Below are positions 19,775-31,500 of a DNA stretch of 64,000 nucleotides, piece after piece; position 1 is the first letter of the stretch, and every line of letters begins with the position of its first letter. The notes under the pieces were generated by a model. The model was not told the origin of the DNA, searched no databases, and saw only the letters and a list, made by a program, of their open reading frames with translations. Source of the DNA: Zygnema cylindricum. Taxonomy: Eukaryota > Streptophyta > Zygnematophyceae > Zygnematales > Zygnemataceae. The stretch lies in NCBI GenBank assembly GCA_037447655.1, contig JBBHKE010000098.1, positions 43,528-107,527 on the forward strand, written 5' to 3'. Position numbers and translations under genes: made by a program.

Positions 19775-20634
19775 TTACCAAAATCCTACCAAAAACCTGT
19801 TTTCTACAGCTCACCAAATTTGACACAAATGACCAAACTATTTCAAAATATACCACATTATAGAATATTACAAAGAATGATAACTCCCAAAGTTTCAACC
19901 CAATTGATTCATCATTCCTCAAGATAAATGACTCAGAAATTTCCCAAAAATAGTTTGCAGATTACACAATCTAGAAGTCTGGATACATAAAATGTTCTAA
20001 GTCCTTAGTCTTGTACTCGCAGTGAGTATCTACTCTTAGTTTTCCTATTATATAGTATTGTACCTGAGATTCAAATGTACTTGAGAGGTAAGTCGAAAAA
20101 CCAAAATGCCACTAAGATCTAAGTACTCTTAATCATTCTAAAACTAATATACCACTGTAGAGTCAATTTTACTTAGAAATCTATAATTTGTGATTGTACA
20201 AATACTTGTCGTTGGCTTAGTTAGTGTTGTCCGGATACGTCCATCCGGTTGTTGCGAAACCACCTGCCAGCTAAGTCATTTGTGATCCTCTTTTAAATCT
20301 CGTCTGTCGATGTCATTCATATTAACCGCGGCTACGTTGTCCCGTACCGGATCATTCCCAAAATAGCCCCTTTCTTTCTCGTTCGTCCGATTCTGAGACT
20401 CCACTTGTTCATTGCGTGACACGCGTATGTGGGTGTCGGCACCATTCCGAAATACCTACACTATCCTCAAGTGAGGACGCGTGTCCCTGTGGAAATACGC
20501 TACACCTTACTATCTTTCGGTCGTCACACTATTTCAGGTAAGTTTTATAGGTCTCTGAATATTCTATATTCTAATTCCTAAAACCTCCGCTCACACATCT
20601 ATTTACTAAAACTTAAAACTTTTCAAAATCAACA
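19775..20634 (-). repeat. Copia c3 5' LTR
   Basis: On the minus strand it starts TGTTGATTTTGAAAAG at 20634 and ends just before gag. It resembles the LTRs of c5 (48910-49730) and c6. It abuts the gag start of c4 at CCCTC, so c3 probably inserted into c4. The matching 3' LTR is not here, so no duplication can be shown. Confidence 0.75.
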
Positions 20635-20639
20635 CCCTC

Positions 20640-21885
20640 GAGGGTGCCCATATTTAATTGATCATACTTTTTTTATTGGGAAATAATGATGGAGGGAGAA
20701 CTTTTTGAGAAGCACTTATGGGGCATAGTTTCCGGGCGAATTCGATGCACAACTTCACCTGGGATTGGAAGAACACGTTTTTTTGGCACCTCCACCCCCA
20801 CACCCGTCACAACAACTGCCAAAACATCAGCCACCATCACGAACGATGACAAGGAAGTGGAGAAAATAATCATGGAACGAGAAAAGGGAGGAGTTGCTTC
20901 TCAATGGACTCCATTGTCAATGACGATACCGCAGCAGCACCTCAGCAATGGTGACAGGGAGTCAGACCGAACAGTCAAAATATGAAAATTGGATCTATAA
21001 GGACAAGGTTGCTAAGCTCCTAATTCTCAAAAGTGTAGTGAAGGGTATTGCCATTCCCATTATGCATGTTACATCTTCCTCTCAGATTTTGGGTATCTCT
21101 TGTAAACAAATATAAGAGTGGGTCATTGCAGTAGTAACAACAAGCAAAAAATAAGATTTCAGTTTATACTTACAAGGGAGGAAGTATGAATGATTATTAC
21201 AATGACTTAGGAGCATTATTTGGAGAACTAGAGAGCACAAGTAACTCATCGTCTAAGAAACAAAGAGTAAATACATTGATAATGAAACTACCTGAAGAGA
21301 ATGAGAATATCATCAATCGGTTGCACGATCTTAGTGATGGCGATTAGAATTGGGATGATACAATGGGGATGATTTTAGTAAAAGAGAGTACCATAAAACT
21401 TAGGAGAGGAAGTCCAAGTGTTCAACCATTGGCTGCAGGATCTAATTGGCGAAAGTGTGAAGAGGAAAAGGGAAAGGATACCTATCGAAACTTTGGAGGA
21501 AGAGGACAAGGAGGTGGCATATTTTAATGATAGGGAGAGGAGCTCCTCGAGGTGGACTATGTTACTTCTACAAGAATCCAAGACATTATATGGCAGATTC
21601 TGTCAAACTCACAGATCTTCAACTGAAAGATAGACAAGGTTCCTCAAGAGATGGAGGATATAAAAAGGCTTTTCTCACTCTGGTTCATGATGAGGAAAAA
21701 GATGAACTAACCGAACCGGAAGAGGAGCTTGAGGAGCTTCTCCTTAAACCAAAAACCAGTGAGAAGCATGCCGACATTTCATGGATACAAAAGTGTGCTT
21801 TTGGAGGTAAGACGGATCCACCAGAGGATGGGTGGATCATAGACTCAGGGCCTCAATGCATATGTGCAAGTTTACTAAATTGAGG
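20640..21885 (+). pseudogene. Copia c4: gag and protease start
   Basis: The translation follows c7 gag: SRVPIFN, FYWEIMMEGELFEKHLWGIVSG, a Thr/Pro-rich linker and VKRKRERIP. A degraded knuckle region FYKNPRHYMAD follows, where the first Cys pair is lost, then the acidic DELTEPEEELEELLL. The protease motif reads WIIDSGPQCICAS (about 21833-21870) in place of the usual DSGASMHMC, so Ala and Ser next to the catalytic Asp are changed. Stops and frame changes are frequent. The 5' LTR is missing. Confidence 0.82.
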
Positions 21886-23260
21886 AAAATCCCAACAGTT
21901 GAGATAGAGTACGGAGATGGTAGAGTGAAACCACAAGTCTTGTTAGATTTGTTGATTTAAAATTTCTAGTTAATGGAAAGGCTTAAATTGTAACACTCTC
22001 AAATGATCTTTACATTCCACAAATTAGCAAGAAACTAGTATATACAGCTGTTCTAGATGAAAAAAAAATCAAAACAAAAACTAAGAAAGGAATCTTCTGC
22101 TAGCTTTGAAAATGAGGTTTATTTCATAGATAAAAAAGGTAGTCAAGGAATGTTCAGAATTGAACTTTGCAATTAAAAGAGTGTTCTCTATTCAGGTAAA
22201 AGTGATATGATGCTTTGGCACAAGAGGTTGGCTCATGTACAGCTAGATAGATTAAAGAAAATAAAAAAAAGGGAATAGTGAATGGAATTGAGTTTGGAGA
22301 TGATGAGATCTCACATGATTGTAGTGGACGTGCCCAAGGGAAGATTCATAGACTCACATTCCAAAAAGCATCCACATTTAGAAGAGATAATGTAGTAGAT
22401 GTAGTTCACATTGATGTTTGGGGACCAGCTAGGTATGCTTCACATGGGGGGAAAAGATGGATGCTACCCATTATAGATGATTGATCTATATACACTAAGG
22501 TATACTTTCTTATGCATAAGTCAAAGGTACTAAAATGTTTCAAAGAATACAAAACATGGAGTGAAAATTACATGAAACCTCAATAAAAGAGATAATTAGT
22601 GATAATGGGAAAGAATACACCTCAAGGGAATTTGAAGAATTTCTGAAAGAATAAGGAATCCATCATGAGAAAATGGTTTCTTTTAATCAGGAACAAAATG
22701 GAGTAGCAAAAAAAAGTAAATAGAACTTTAGGGGATATTTCCAGAAGTATGCTAATGGAAAAAAGGATACGATTGCAGTTTTGGGAAGAGTTTATGAAAT
22801 ATGCTAACTTCATCAAAAATAGACTCCTAACTTTAGCAAATTAGGAGGAAACTCCGTATAAGAGGTGGACGAGAAGAAAACCAGATTTGTCTAGTTTGGG
22901 AGTGTTCGAAAGTGAGGTCTACAGTTTGGATTTCAATAAAACTAAACTAATGTTAAAGAGAAGAGGGAAACCAAGATATCTTGTAGGATATAATGAGAGC
23001 ACAAAAGGATATCGAATGTATGACAAAAAAAAGAGAGATATCATTTTGGTAAAACACATAGTGGTGATGAATGGAGTTAATTCTATTGATTCATTCAAAT
23101 ATAACAAAGAAGTCAAAATCAGATTTGAATTGGGTCAATATTCTGAATCTGCTTTGGTAATGAAGAGAAGGAAGACGAGGAGAAGGAAAAATCTGCAGAT
23201 GTATCAAAGGAGAAGGAGGAAAATACAACTTCGGAGTTAACACCACAATACAAGTGGAAA
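21886..23260 (+). pseudogene. Copia c4: GAG-pre and integrase
   Basis: A protease tail is followed by MLWHKRLAHVQLDRLKK (22210-22255) and DCSGRAQGKIHRLTF, where the second Cys of CSGC has become Arg. DVVHIDVWGPARYASHGGKRWMLPIIDD carries the first catalytic Asp, and ISDNGKEYTSREFEEFL carries the second. The C-terminal piece GYNESTKGYRMYDKKKRDIILVKHIVVMNG is at 22975-23075. The frame changes at least four times, so no active integrase can be made. Confidence 0.82.
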
Positions 23261-23449
23261 CCGACGAGGAACTTTATCAAACACCAAAATTGGAAGATAG
23301 AGGAGATGAATATCTTACTAAACAAAACCCGAAATTGCTTTCAATACCAGCGTCAGATTTTGAAAGAGGAAAAAGAATAGTAAACGGCTTCAAAAAAGAC
23401 AAGTAAATAACTAACTCACAAAGATGTCTCACCCAGGAGAACCTCAGAC

Positions 23450-25015
23450 ATACTTAGAGGCCATTAATACCCCATAAAGTAGTCGGTGGATCACTCCCAT
23501 CAATGAGGAAATGGTCTCTATCATAAAAGCCAATACATTGGAGTTAGTAGATTGTCCACCAGACAGAAAACCGATTGGATGTAAGTGGGTTTTTAAGATT
23601 AAACTAAACCTAGATAACACCATTGAAAAAATATAAGGCTAGGTTGGTTGTTAAAGGTTATACTCAGAAAGAAAAAATAGACTATAAAGAAAACTTTGCA
23701 CCTGTAGTCAGATTTCCCCTCTGTCGAAATCCTCTTACGTTTAGCCGCAGCAGAGGATATAGAAATATATGAAATGGATATTAAGACCGCTTTCTTACCC
23801 ATAGAGTTAGAAGAAGAAATCTACATGAGGCATCCGGAAGGATTCGTGGAAAGTGGAGAAGAGAGCAAGGTATGCAAACTGATAAAATCACTTTATGGCC
23901 TTAAGCAAGCCCCGCGACAATGGAATATAAAATTGTACAAATTGTTGACCGGTTTGAGATACATCACAATAAGTTCATATCACTCCATATATCTATTTGA
24001 GGATAAAAATGGAGTGATATTTATTGTTATTTATTTTGATGATTTGATAGTCTTAAGGAAGTCCTTAAATAAGATTAACAAACTCAAACAGGATCTGAGA
24101 AGTCGGTTTGGCATAAAACATCTCGGCGAAGAAAAATAAAGTCTAGGGATTCAAATGGAGAGGGATAGACGAAATAGAATTATTAGACTCACTCAGAAAG
24201 AAGTTATCACTTATATGCTAGAAAAGTTTCAGATGGAGAAAGCAAATAGGTGTACCACTCCCATGGATTTGAAGAAAGTATCGGAGGGGAGTGAAGTGGG
24301 AAGGATATTGATTTCGAATGATGAGATTGATGAGGAAGAAAAGAGGTTTATTGAAGGAATTCCTTATTGGCAAATTTTAGGCAGTTTAATTTACTTTATG
24401 AATTATACATGTCCGATCATAGTTGCAGCTCTAAGTGTTCTCAGTAGAAGTCTAAATGAACCCAAAATAAAAGACTAGGAATAGCCAAAAGAGTGATGAG
24501 GTATTTGGTGGGAACAAGGTAATAATGGTTGCATTTGGGAGGGGAGCACATTGACATCACCACTTGGAGTGACGCCAGATATGGAGATGTGCCTTTAAGA
24601 CGATGTACAATTGGATATGTGTTGCAAATTGGATCTGGTGCACGCTCTTGAAGTAGCAATCAGCATAAAGTAGTTGCTCAGTCCACTATGGAGGGTGAGT
24701 ACATGGCTTTTTGTGCTGCCACCAAAGAATTAATGTGGGTAAAATCCCTGCTCGAAGAACTTGGGTTCATGAAATCTGAGACTCAAAATGTCTTTTGTGG
24801 TAATCAAGCTGCTATCTCTATTGCAGCATATCCAAAACACCATTTCAAAGCTAAACAAATGGATATAAGACTAAGCTTTGTCAATGAGAAGGCTGAGGAT
24901 AAAATAATTAAACAGGTTTATAAAAGTGATAAAGAGATGATGCAGATATGCTGACAAAACCAGTGCCTTCCCCTAAGTTGATTTATTACAAAGAAAATTG
25001 TGGACTTAAATTAAA
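23450..25015 (+). pseudogene. Copia c4: reverse transcriptase / RNase H
   Basis: RT starts at INEEMVSIIKANTLELVDCPPDRKPIG and continues with EMDIKTAFLPIELEEEIYMRHPEGF (motif A Asp present). It then has [13 protein letters not shown] and IVIYFDDLIV (about 24020-24050), a variant of YVDD with both catalytic Asp kept. RNase H follows with TWSDARYGDVPLRR and MEGEYMAFCAATKELMWVKSLLEELG, ending near 25015. Frame breaks lie at about 23630, 23720, 24139 and 24475. It is better preserved than c1 or c2 but not functional. Confidence 0.85.
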
Positions 25016-25038
25016 ATTCAACAAAGAATTACGGGGTG

Positions 25039-25905
25039 TGTTGAAAAGAAGTAATTAATATTCATTTCTTAATTTAGACTCTAGAGAGAAAAGAGAGAGA
25101 GTCACCATGGCGGCCCCCATAGTCAGAAAAAAACAGGCTTACAGACTGATAGATGACCAAAGGTTATCGTGGACCGGATTTGATCCACCGGATTTGATCC
25201 TAGGTCTACAAAGTACCATTGAGACGTATGCCTTATCCATTAAGACGTTGATGAAACGATACACGTATGAGGTTTGATATTTAATTAAAAATTTACGCGA
25301 CGTCATTTTGACTTAAACAAACCAAAATGACGAAACCACACATATAGACAATGGCGGTCACGGACTAGAATCTAACCGTGTAAAATATATGATCGGACAG
25401 ATGTCGTCCCCACCGCCAAACCCGAGTGAGTATTTGGCGGCTTTAGGACACAGCGGAGCACTGTGCCACGTGGCGCCACATCATTAGATGTAGGAAAGAT
25501 GGAAGGAGGAACAATGGATCCTAAGCTGACAAGTGTCAACCTAAAAGCCATGTTGTACAATGTTCGTACAAAAAGTACAATCAACCACTATACCTTCTTG
25601 TACTATACACTTTTTTAATTGGTCTAGGGTACACTAGTGGGTAGCTATGAGTAGGATTTTAGGGACTTAGCGTGTTTTAGGCACCTCTCTCTAGGTGACC
25701 TTTTGTATTTATATGCCATCTTTGGCCAGCCATAACTTACTGTTCAGGGGAGCAAATTCAGTGATTCTTTTTGCGCTTGACTCAAGGGAGTCTTTTCCTT
25801 ACAAGGGTGAGGGTGGTCAGAATATTTGTGTGCGTGGGTGGCACTTATTCAGTGGGAAAGTAGAAGGGGAAAATATTATCCTAGAGGCTTTACATAGGCT
25901 GCTCA
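25039..25905 (+). repeat. Copia c4 3' LTR
   Basis: It starts TGTTGAAAAG right after ATTACGGGG at the end of pol. Its 3' part (CTAGAGGCTTTACATAG) resembles the ends of the LTRs at 28693-29680 and 56478-57530. The right border is not sharp. The hAT remnant begins by about 25920. Confidence 0.7.
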
Positions 25906-25919
25906 TTCTGTAGGTTAAT

Positions 25920-26546
25920 GGAGACCACAGTATTCCAATGTGCACCACATTTTCCACCCCTAATGCAAGTACTTCTTTTACAAGCACCTTACAAATTTAT
26001 TCAGCGACTTTAATTTGCCCACTCGTGTCTTGCACCGTCAAGAACATGTCCCCTTTCGAGGTGACTGCTAAAATATTTAAGAAAGGTTTATCGTCAACTG
26101 TTATCCACGCGTCTGATATAATTGTGGTATTGATGACATAAATAGTTTCCACATAACTTGTCAAATATTTTTCCACATTCTCCTTGGTTTGTTATAGGAG
26201 ACGAATTCTCATTGCACTACGGTTTGTTAACTTTTAAGATTCGCCTATATCACTAGTCTTCTTCACTACTGCCTTGAAATATGGGTCCTCTAAAAGTTTG
26301 AACGAGAATCCATTGGCAAAGAAAGCCGTGGGCCAGGCTTAATGTACCTCTTTGTTATTATAGGCGTCAAATGAATTTTTTATCTTAGTATGTACACATT
26401 TTGCTTTGGTACGCGAAAAGGGTGGAAAATTGCGGGTGAGTTCATCAAAGTCGCACATTACACCTTTTTCAGAGGAATTTGCAGATTATTGCTTTTCTAA
26501 ATCATTAAACTTCTCGTTCACCTCGTCGGGACACATTAAACAGGTC
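25920..26546 (-). pseudogene. hAT-type transposase, DUF659 part
   Basis: The minus strand, across frames, reads CPDEVNEKFNDLEKQ, then AFFANGFSFKLLEDPYFKAVV (about 26260-26340). Then comes DAWITVDDKPFLNILAV followed by GDMFLTVQDTSGQIKVAE and ENVVHIGILWS (about 25925-26120). The order and wording are those of DUF659 transposase-like proteins of the hAT superfamily, DNA transposons with a DDE/RNase H fold. Several stops and frame changes are present. Its N-terminal BED finger lies at 27607-27770 on the other side of an inserted solo LTR. The C-terminal dimerisation part is missing to the left of c4. Confidence 0.78.
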
Positions 26547-26551
26547 TAACT

Positions 26552-27606
26552 TGTAGAAATTAATGGTCCATTTTAAGTATTTTCTAGGCCTAAATAGAAA
26601 TATAGAAAGAAGTCGAGGCAGTCTACCTCTAACTTCTCTCCCCAACTCTCAAACTTGTCGCAGTCACTGAGAAATTGGAGAAGGAGCTAGAGCCATGGCT
26701 ACCTTGGCTATCTAAAGGTTTACGGGAAATTTATATCAATTATGGGTTTAATTACTAAAAGGTATGTGCCGGCCACAGGATTTGATCCTGGTACCTACCG
26801 ACCGGTAGACATCAGGTAGCCGGTAGCGTTAGCCGTTAAGTCTAGAACTAGTGTTACGTAATATAGGGTTTGATATTTAATTACACATTAACACGTAGAA
26901 TTATTCATTTAACTGAAACTATTTACGGGAGACATACATCCGGTAATGTATAAGTACGGATTACGATACGGACAAGAAATCAATACCGCGCATTTATTCT
27001 TTTAGTGAAACGAATACCGTGCATGTATTTATTACGGCTACGATTAAATTCGATTTTAATCGGACGGCCGGAATTAGCGCCGAGATCGCGGAAGAAGATT
27101 TCGGCGGTTTGTGGGCATCGCCACATCAGATGATACGTGGCGAAATTACATTGGATTGTGGTATCTCCGGAGATTATGGCACTAAATCCGGATATGACAT
27201 GTGTCGACATTTAGGCCATGTCGTACAATGTCCGTACATAAAGTACACCGGCAGTTGTACTTTTGCGTACGGAACTCTAATCTGATTGGTTCCGTACATC
27301 ATTAGATAGAGTCTGTGAGAGAGATAGGACTTAGAAAAATTAGGAGATAGGACCCTCTCTCCCAGAGAGCTTCTGTACAAAAGGTCAACTTTGACCCTCC
27401 ATAACTTACTACTCAGGGGAGCAAATTCAGAGATTCTTTTTGCTATCGACTCAGGGGAGTCTTGCCTTTACAGGGGTGCAGGTGGTCAGAGTTTTTGTCT
27501 GCCGCGGTGGCAGTTGTTTTTGCTGAAACACAAAGGGGTCAGAGTTATCTTGGAGACTTCTTGGAAGCTGTCCACTCTGAGGACTTATGGAGGTCTCAAA
27601 GTTTCA
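26552..27606 (+). repeat. Solo copia LTR inserted in the hAT gene
   Basis: It starts TGTAGAAATTAATGG and ends AAAGTTTCA, with the same start, end and length (1055 bp) as the c7 LTRs (51070-52125, 56478-57530). It is flanked by TAACT on the left and TAACC on the right, a 5-bp duplication with one mismatch. No internal region is present, so this is a solo LTR left by LTR-LTR recombination. Confidence 0.88.
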
Positions 27607-27871
27607 TAACCCCTCCACTCGTTACATTTTCAATAATTTGATTTTTGATCCTGGTTTCTTGGGCGTTTTTATCAAAGTTGCAATAAATACAGACACATAA
27701 TCGGTTGGCAAGGAGAATCCAACCGTCTGCACCCTTCATGTGCTCCCACTCCTCTCCTCGATTTCTGGGCATGGTTGCTTTTGTCAAAGTTTGGAAGAGA
27801 GGAAAGTAGAAAGATTGAGAGGGAGGAGGGTATGTTAGAGGGAGGCGGCGTCTGTGCGGTTTTGTTTTCAA
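27607..27871 (-). pseudogene. hAT transposase, BED zinc-finger part
   Basis: From an ATG at about 27770 the protein reads MPRNRGEEWEHMKGADG, then VCIYCNFDKNAQETRIKNQI and ENVTSGGV. C-x2-C followed by TRIKxH/Q-type residues is the BED finger that binds transposon ends in hAT proteins. Here the first ligand His is replaced by Gln (TRIKNQI), and the Cys near the junction follows beyond the LTR (MCPDEV). The open frame extends upstream to 27871 without clear homology. The gene continues at 26546. Confidence 0.75.
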
Positions 27872-28692
27872 TAGTTTATGTTTTCTTTTAAAAAAAAATG
27901 AACAAGATGTTCATACAATTTTAAAACTTAACGCGCGCAAATTGTAATTTCACTAAATTTCGTACATTACCGTAAAATACCGTACATATTAAGCAAAAAC
28001 GTTATACTTTTACATAATTTGACAGTTCAGTTTACCGAACAGAAAGTACATTTTTTGCGATTTTTTCAAAAGTCACGAATTACACGTTTCAATCGCCAAA
28101 AAAGAAAAAATCGTGCGATTTGAACAACAAGGCATTCCATTAGGCGGTCGTAGTAAATGTACGGACAAGTCTATTGATAACATTTACTCGAACTCCGCTC
28201 CATTTTGTCGGGACAGTAACAAACCCTCCTCAATTATAATTGGCGCCATATAAGCTAAAGTCCAAATTCTAAAAATCTTAAAAAAATCTACAAACAAAAT
28301 ATTTGTACAACCGGAGGTAGTTAATGATTCGTACGTAAAGTCTTCGGCCAGATTTTGATTTTGAAATTGGAAATTAAAAATTTCAAAACAGAATGGCAAA
28401 AAAACGCGGTAAATTTTGAAGGTCGTGGCAAACTTTGAATGACGGAGCGTGCGAGGATATTTTTGGATGACCTGCATTCAGCGTGGCAAATGCCACATGG
28501 CCTGTACGAGGCGCATGCCTGTGATCGCTTGTTCAAAGTATACATTTTTTTGTTTTTCACGTGTGCCAATGGTAATCATCCAGTTGGTCCCAACTCTTCT
28601 CGCGAGGAGAGTTAGAGCCCACTAGATGATGTGTGTGATTTCTTCGCGAATCTCAAAAGGTGAAACATCCAACGGTCAAAAATTACGCCTAC
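27872..28692. other. Unassigned, probably hAT 5' flank
   Basis: It is AT-rich with only short ORFs without motifs. It lies directly upstream of the hAT start codon and may hold that transposon's promoter and end, but I could not identify a terminal inverted repeat. Confidence 0.4.
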
Positions 28693-29680
28693 TGTTGAAA
28701 TTGAAAGATTTATGAGGTATTTTCTAGGTCTGAATAGATTAGTAAAAAAAAAAGGAAAAGCGTAGGCAACCTGCCTCCACCTTCTCTCTATAGCCCCCAT
28801 ACTTGTTGTAGTCACTGAAGAAAAGTGATGGTGGTGGAGCCATAGCTGCCTCTAGCTCAATAGGCAAGACTAAAGAGTGACATAAGTCACTCTCAACAAA
28901 ACGTTGAGTCTTGCAAGACTCCAACATCCGATCGGTAGAGCGAGGCGTAGCCGTCAGCCTTAGTCGGTCTGTCGTAGAAGTCTGTTAGAGTACATAGGGT
29001 ATGATTACTATTTAAATATGTCATAGATCATTAATCGGATTAACAGAATAACGGATAAAGAACATACAAACAATTTAGATTACAGTGCGAACGTTAATCT
29101 GCACGAAAGAAATTACAGGACATCTATTTTCAACGGCTAGCATTTAAAGTCGATTTAGATCCAACGTCACGCATCATTGCCGAGATCCCGAAATGGACGC
29201 TTTGGTTGTTTTCGAGCGCAGCATTACTTGGCACAACGTGGCAAGATAGGATTGGGAAGCGGGAATCTCGGGGAGCATGAGGACGAGTGCGAGAAAGACA
29301 GACGTCCACTCCATGGCCTTGTCGTACACAGGTCGTACAGAAAGGACATAGTACCTATAGTACCTTTTTGTACTGTTCAGTCTTCTGATTAGTTCGTACA
29401 TCAATAGATAGGGGTAGTGAGAGGGGTTTATGACTGAGAAGATTGAGGAGGTAGCCGCCTCTCTCCGAATAAGCTTGTATACAAATATTGGCCTTTTTGC
29501 CCCTTTATATTTTATCGCCTGATTGGGCGTTTTCAATGATTCTTTTTGCTCTGGACTCAAAGGAGTCCAAACAGCAAAAAGGTGCAGTCAAACTGTCTAT
29601 TTGTATGCTTGGGCAACGGTGGTTCTAGTTAAAAGAGGGTTAGCTAAAAACTATCTAGAGGCTTTCTAAGTTATGTAGCC
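28693..29680 (+). repeat. Diverged copia-type LTR
   Basis: It starts TGTTGAAATTGAAAG. Inside it has the words of the c7-type LTR in the same order: TATTTTCTAGGTCTGAATAGA, the CAGTCACTGA..GGTGG block, TTCTTTTTGCT..GACTCAAAGGAGTC and CTAGAGGCTTTC. No internal region is attached. XY-2 begins five bases further right. I could not find a target duplication. Confidence 0.7.
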
Positions 29681-29684
29681 CAAA

Positions 29685-29876
29685 TGTCGTGCATGTGTCG
29701 AATAACAGGAAGATGTATGCAATATCATCAGCTGTGCTACAATTACACCCAAATGATAACAAGACATCGTTATTTAAATAAGACATAAAAGTGGAAAATG
29801 GATAATACAACGATAGGCAAGGTGGAAAAAAAAGAAAGGTCAACGACTTAGATGGTTATGGCTAGGTCAGTTTATT
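29685..29876 (-). repeat. XY-2 repeat Y2 and 3' terminus
   Basis: 192 bp, from AATAAACTGACCTAGCC to CATGCACGACA on the minus strand. It matches Y1 (31293-31484) closely. Confidence 0.88.
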
Positions 29877-29878
29877 CA

Positions 29879-31290
29879 ACTAAGCCGATGGATGACCACT
29901 AGGCCCCACGGTCTATTTATATTCCTTGCAGGAGTTATCTTATCAAGGAAAATCTTAATTTATAGGAAAATAAAACAAATCGCATAAACAACCGAGAAAG
30001 ACAAACACAAACTGAAAATGACAATATTTCCGACACTTATAAGGTTTGAGATAACCAAACTCAAAAGATGCGCATAAGCCAAATAGAAATAAATACACAA
30101 TCACAAGAAATAATAACAACAAAACGATAATCCCGATATACAACTTCCACAATAATTAAAGTTCAGCCACAGCCGGGAAAAGAAGTTTGTGTTGTGAGAT
30201 CGCGGTCAATATCCACTCAAAAGGACGAGGAAAGTCAAGGGAAACCATGTAGGTCTTGGCTGAGGCCGTATAGATTAATATGTAAAGCTTTACAAGAGAT
30301 TGATAATGTAGTAAAAACTAGACGCTTCACGCAAAGGCAGAAAATCGCCTCTAAGTTGTCCGTACAATTTTACAAATAAAAAGATGGCTGCAAAAAATCC
30401 TCAATACTCAAAACAAATAATTCGTGCACTTGAAAATTGTGTATAGAAGGTGATCTTAAATGAACTAAATAAAAAAAACTACGCCTAGCAAAAACAAGCC
30501 AATCAGAAAACAGCGTGCTATGTAAGTATTTGCGCCTAGTTTGGATTCAGCCAATAGGAGGCCGAAATCCTATGCCCTACGTTACAAAGTATATAACCTA
30601 CGGACTAAAACCCTTCCTATCTACATGTAAACGCGTGAATCTCCAAATGGTTCACGACTTAAAATGGTCCAATCACGTCGCTTCGTCAGAACTGACAACC
30701 AATTTGTCTATCACTTGCGTCGACGGTCCAGATGCAAAGTTATGAAAATTGCATAATCTGCGTCTACTGTCGAGATGCTACTCCACGCGAAATGATTAAA
30801 ATTTGTTGTTTTCCAGGATTCAAGGGAAAGAAAGTTTGTACGGTAGGACGCAGGTTCGGTCCATTTTATGATCGCGAAAATTCTGAAAAAGGTAAGTCGT
30901 ACGGTTTACATAATAACCAAAGTAGCCGCCGGCGGAAATCGCGGACGATAGATGTGGTACGGCTGACGTGAAATATCACAATTCACCATCTGCAAAAATC
31001 AAGGAAAATATATGTTGTACAGTCGAATTCGCCGTCGACGGAAATTACGCGATTCTGAGTTGTACTGTCAATATTGTCGTCGGCGTATATTACGGCCAAA
31101 AATAAATATGTAAATATGTACGGTCGACGCGTACAATGATAAAATATTCACGGTTGACGCGAACGCGAAATGTAAGTATATACGGTCCTGCAAACCCCAA
31201 ATAACACACATATACAAATTAGTGTGGCGGTTGCCCGTCCTAATACCTAAATATAAACAAATAAAGTGGCCGAGAAGATGCGGCATGACA
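29879..31290 (-). repeat. XY-2 repeat X2
   Basis: About 1.41 kb from TGTCATGCCGCATC to CATCGGCTTAGT, matching X1 (39460-40839) throughout. It contains the self-primer complement at 30420-30440. The TCGTACGGT/CGTCGAC-rich part at 30720-31150 is the subfamily-specific section. Apart from the terminal 15 or so bases it does not resemble X of XY-1. Confidence 0.88.
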
Positions 31291-31292
31291 GC

Positions 31293-31484
31293 TATCGTGC
31301 ATGTGTCGAATAACAGGAAGTTGCATGCAATATCATCAGCTGTGCTACAATTAAACCTAAATGATAACAAAACATTGCTATTGAAATAAGACATAAAAGT
31401 GGAAAATGGATAATACAACAACAGGCAAGGTGGAAGAAAAAAAAAGATCAACGACTTAGCTGGTTAGGGTTAGGTCAGTTTATT
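31293..31484 (-). repeat. XY-2 repeat Y1
   Basis: 192 bp immediately after the purine tract, ending GCACGATA. Two bases (GC) separate it from X2, giving the near-palindrome GATAGCTGTC. Confidence 0.88.
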
Positions 31485-31494
31485 TCCCCCCTCC
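31485..31494 (-). promoter_or_regulatory. Polypurine tract of XY-2
   Basis: GGAGGGGGGA on the minus strand, right after the integrase-PHD stop codon and right before Y1, the standard place of the plus-strand primer. Confidence 0.75.
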
Positions 31495-31500
31495 AGCTCT

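Noticed and set aside
25920-26546. Host gene with a DUF659 domain
   Set aside because: Several stops and frame changes and the associated BED finger point to a dead hAT transposon.
26760-26830. tRNA-like T arm (CAGGATTTGATCCTGG with nearby GTGCCGGCC) in copia LTRs, also at 51885-51915 and 57290-57315
   Set aside because: No matching acceptor, D arm or anticodon arm at the right distance. It is a repeated LTR hairpin.
30720-31150. Regulatory array from repeated TCGTACGG words in XY-2 X2
   Set aside because: The units are degenerate and lack a consistent period. I kept them only as part of the X repeat description.
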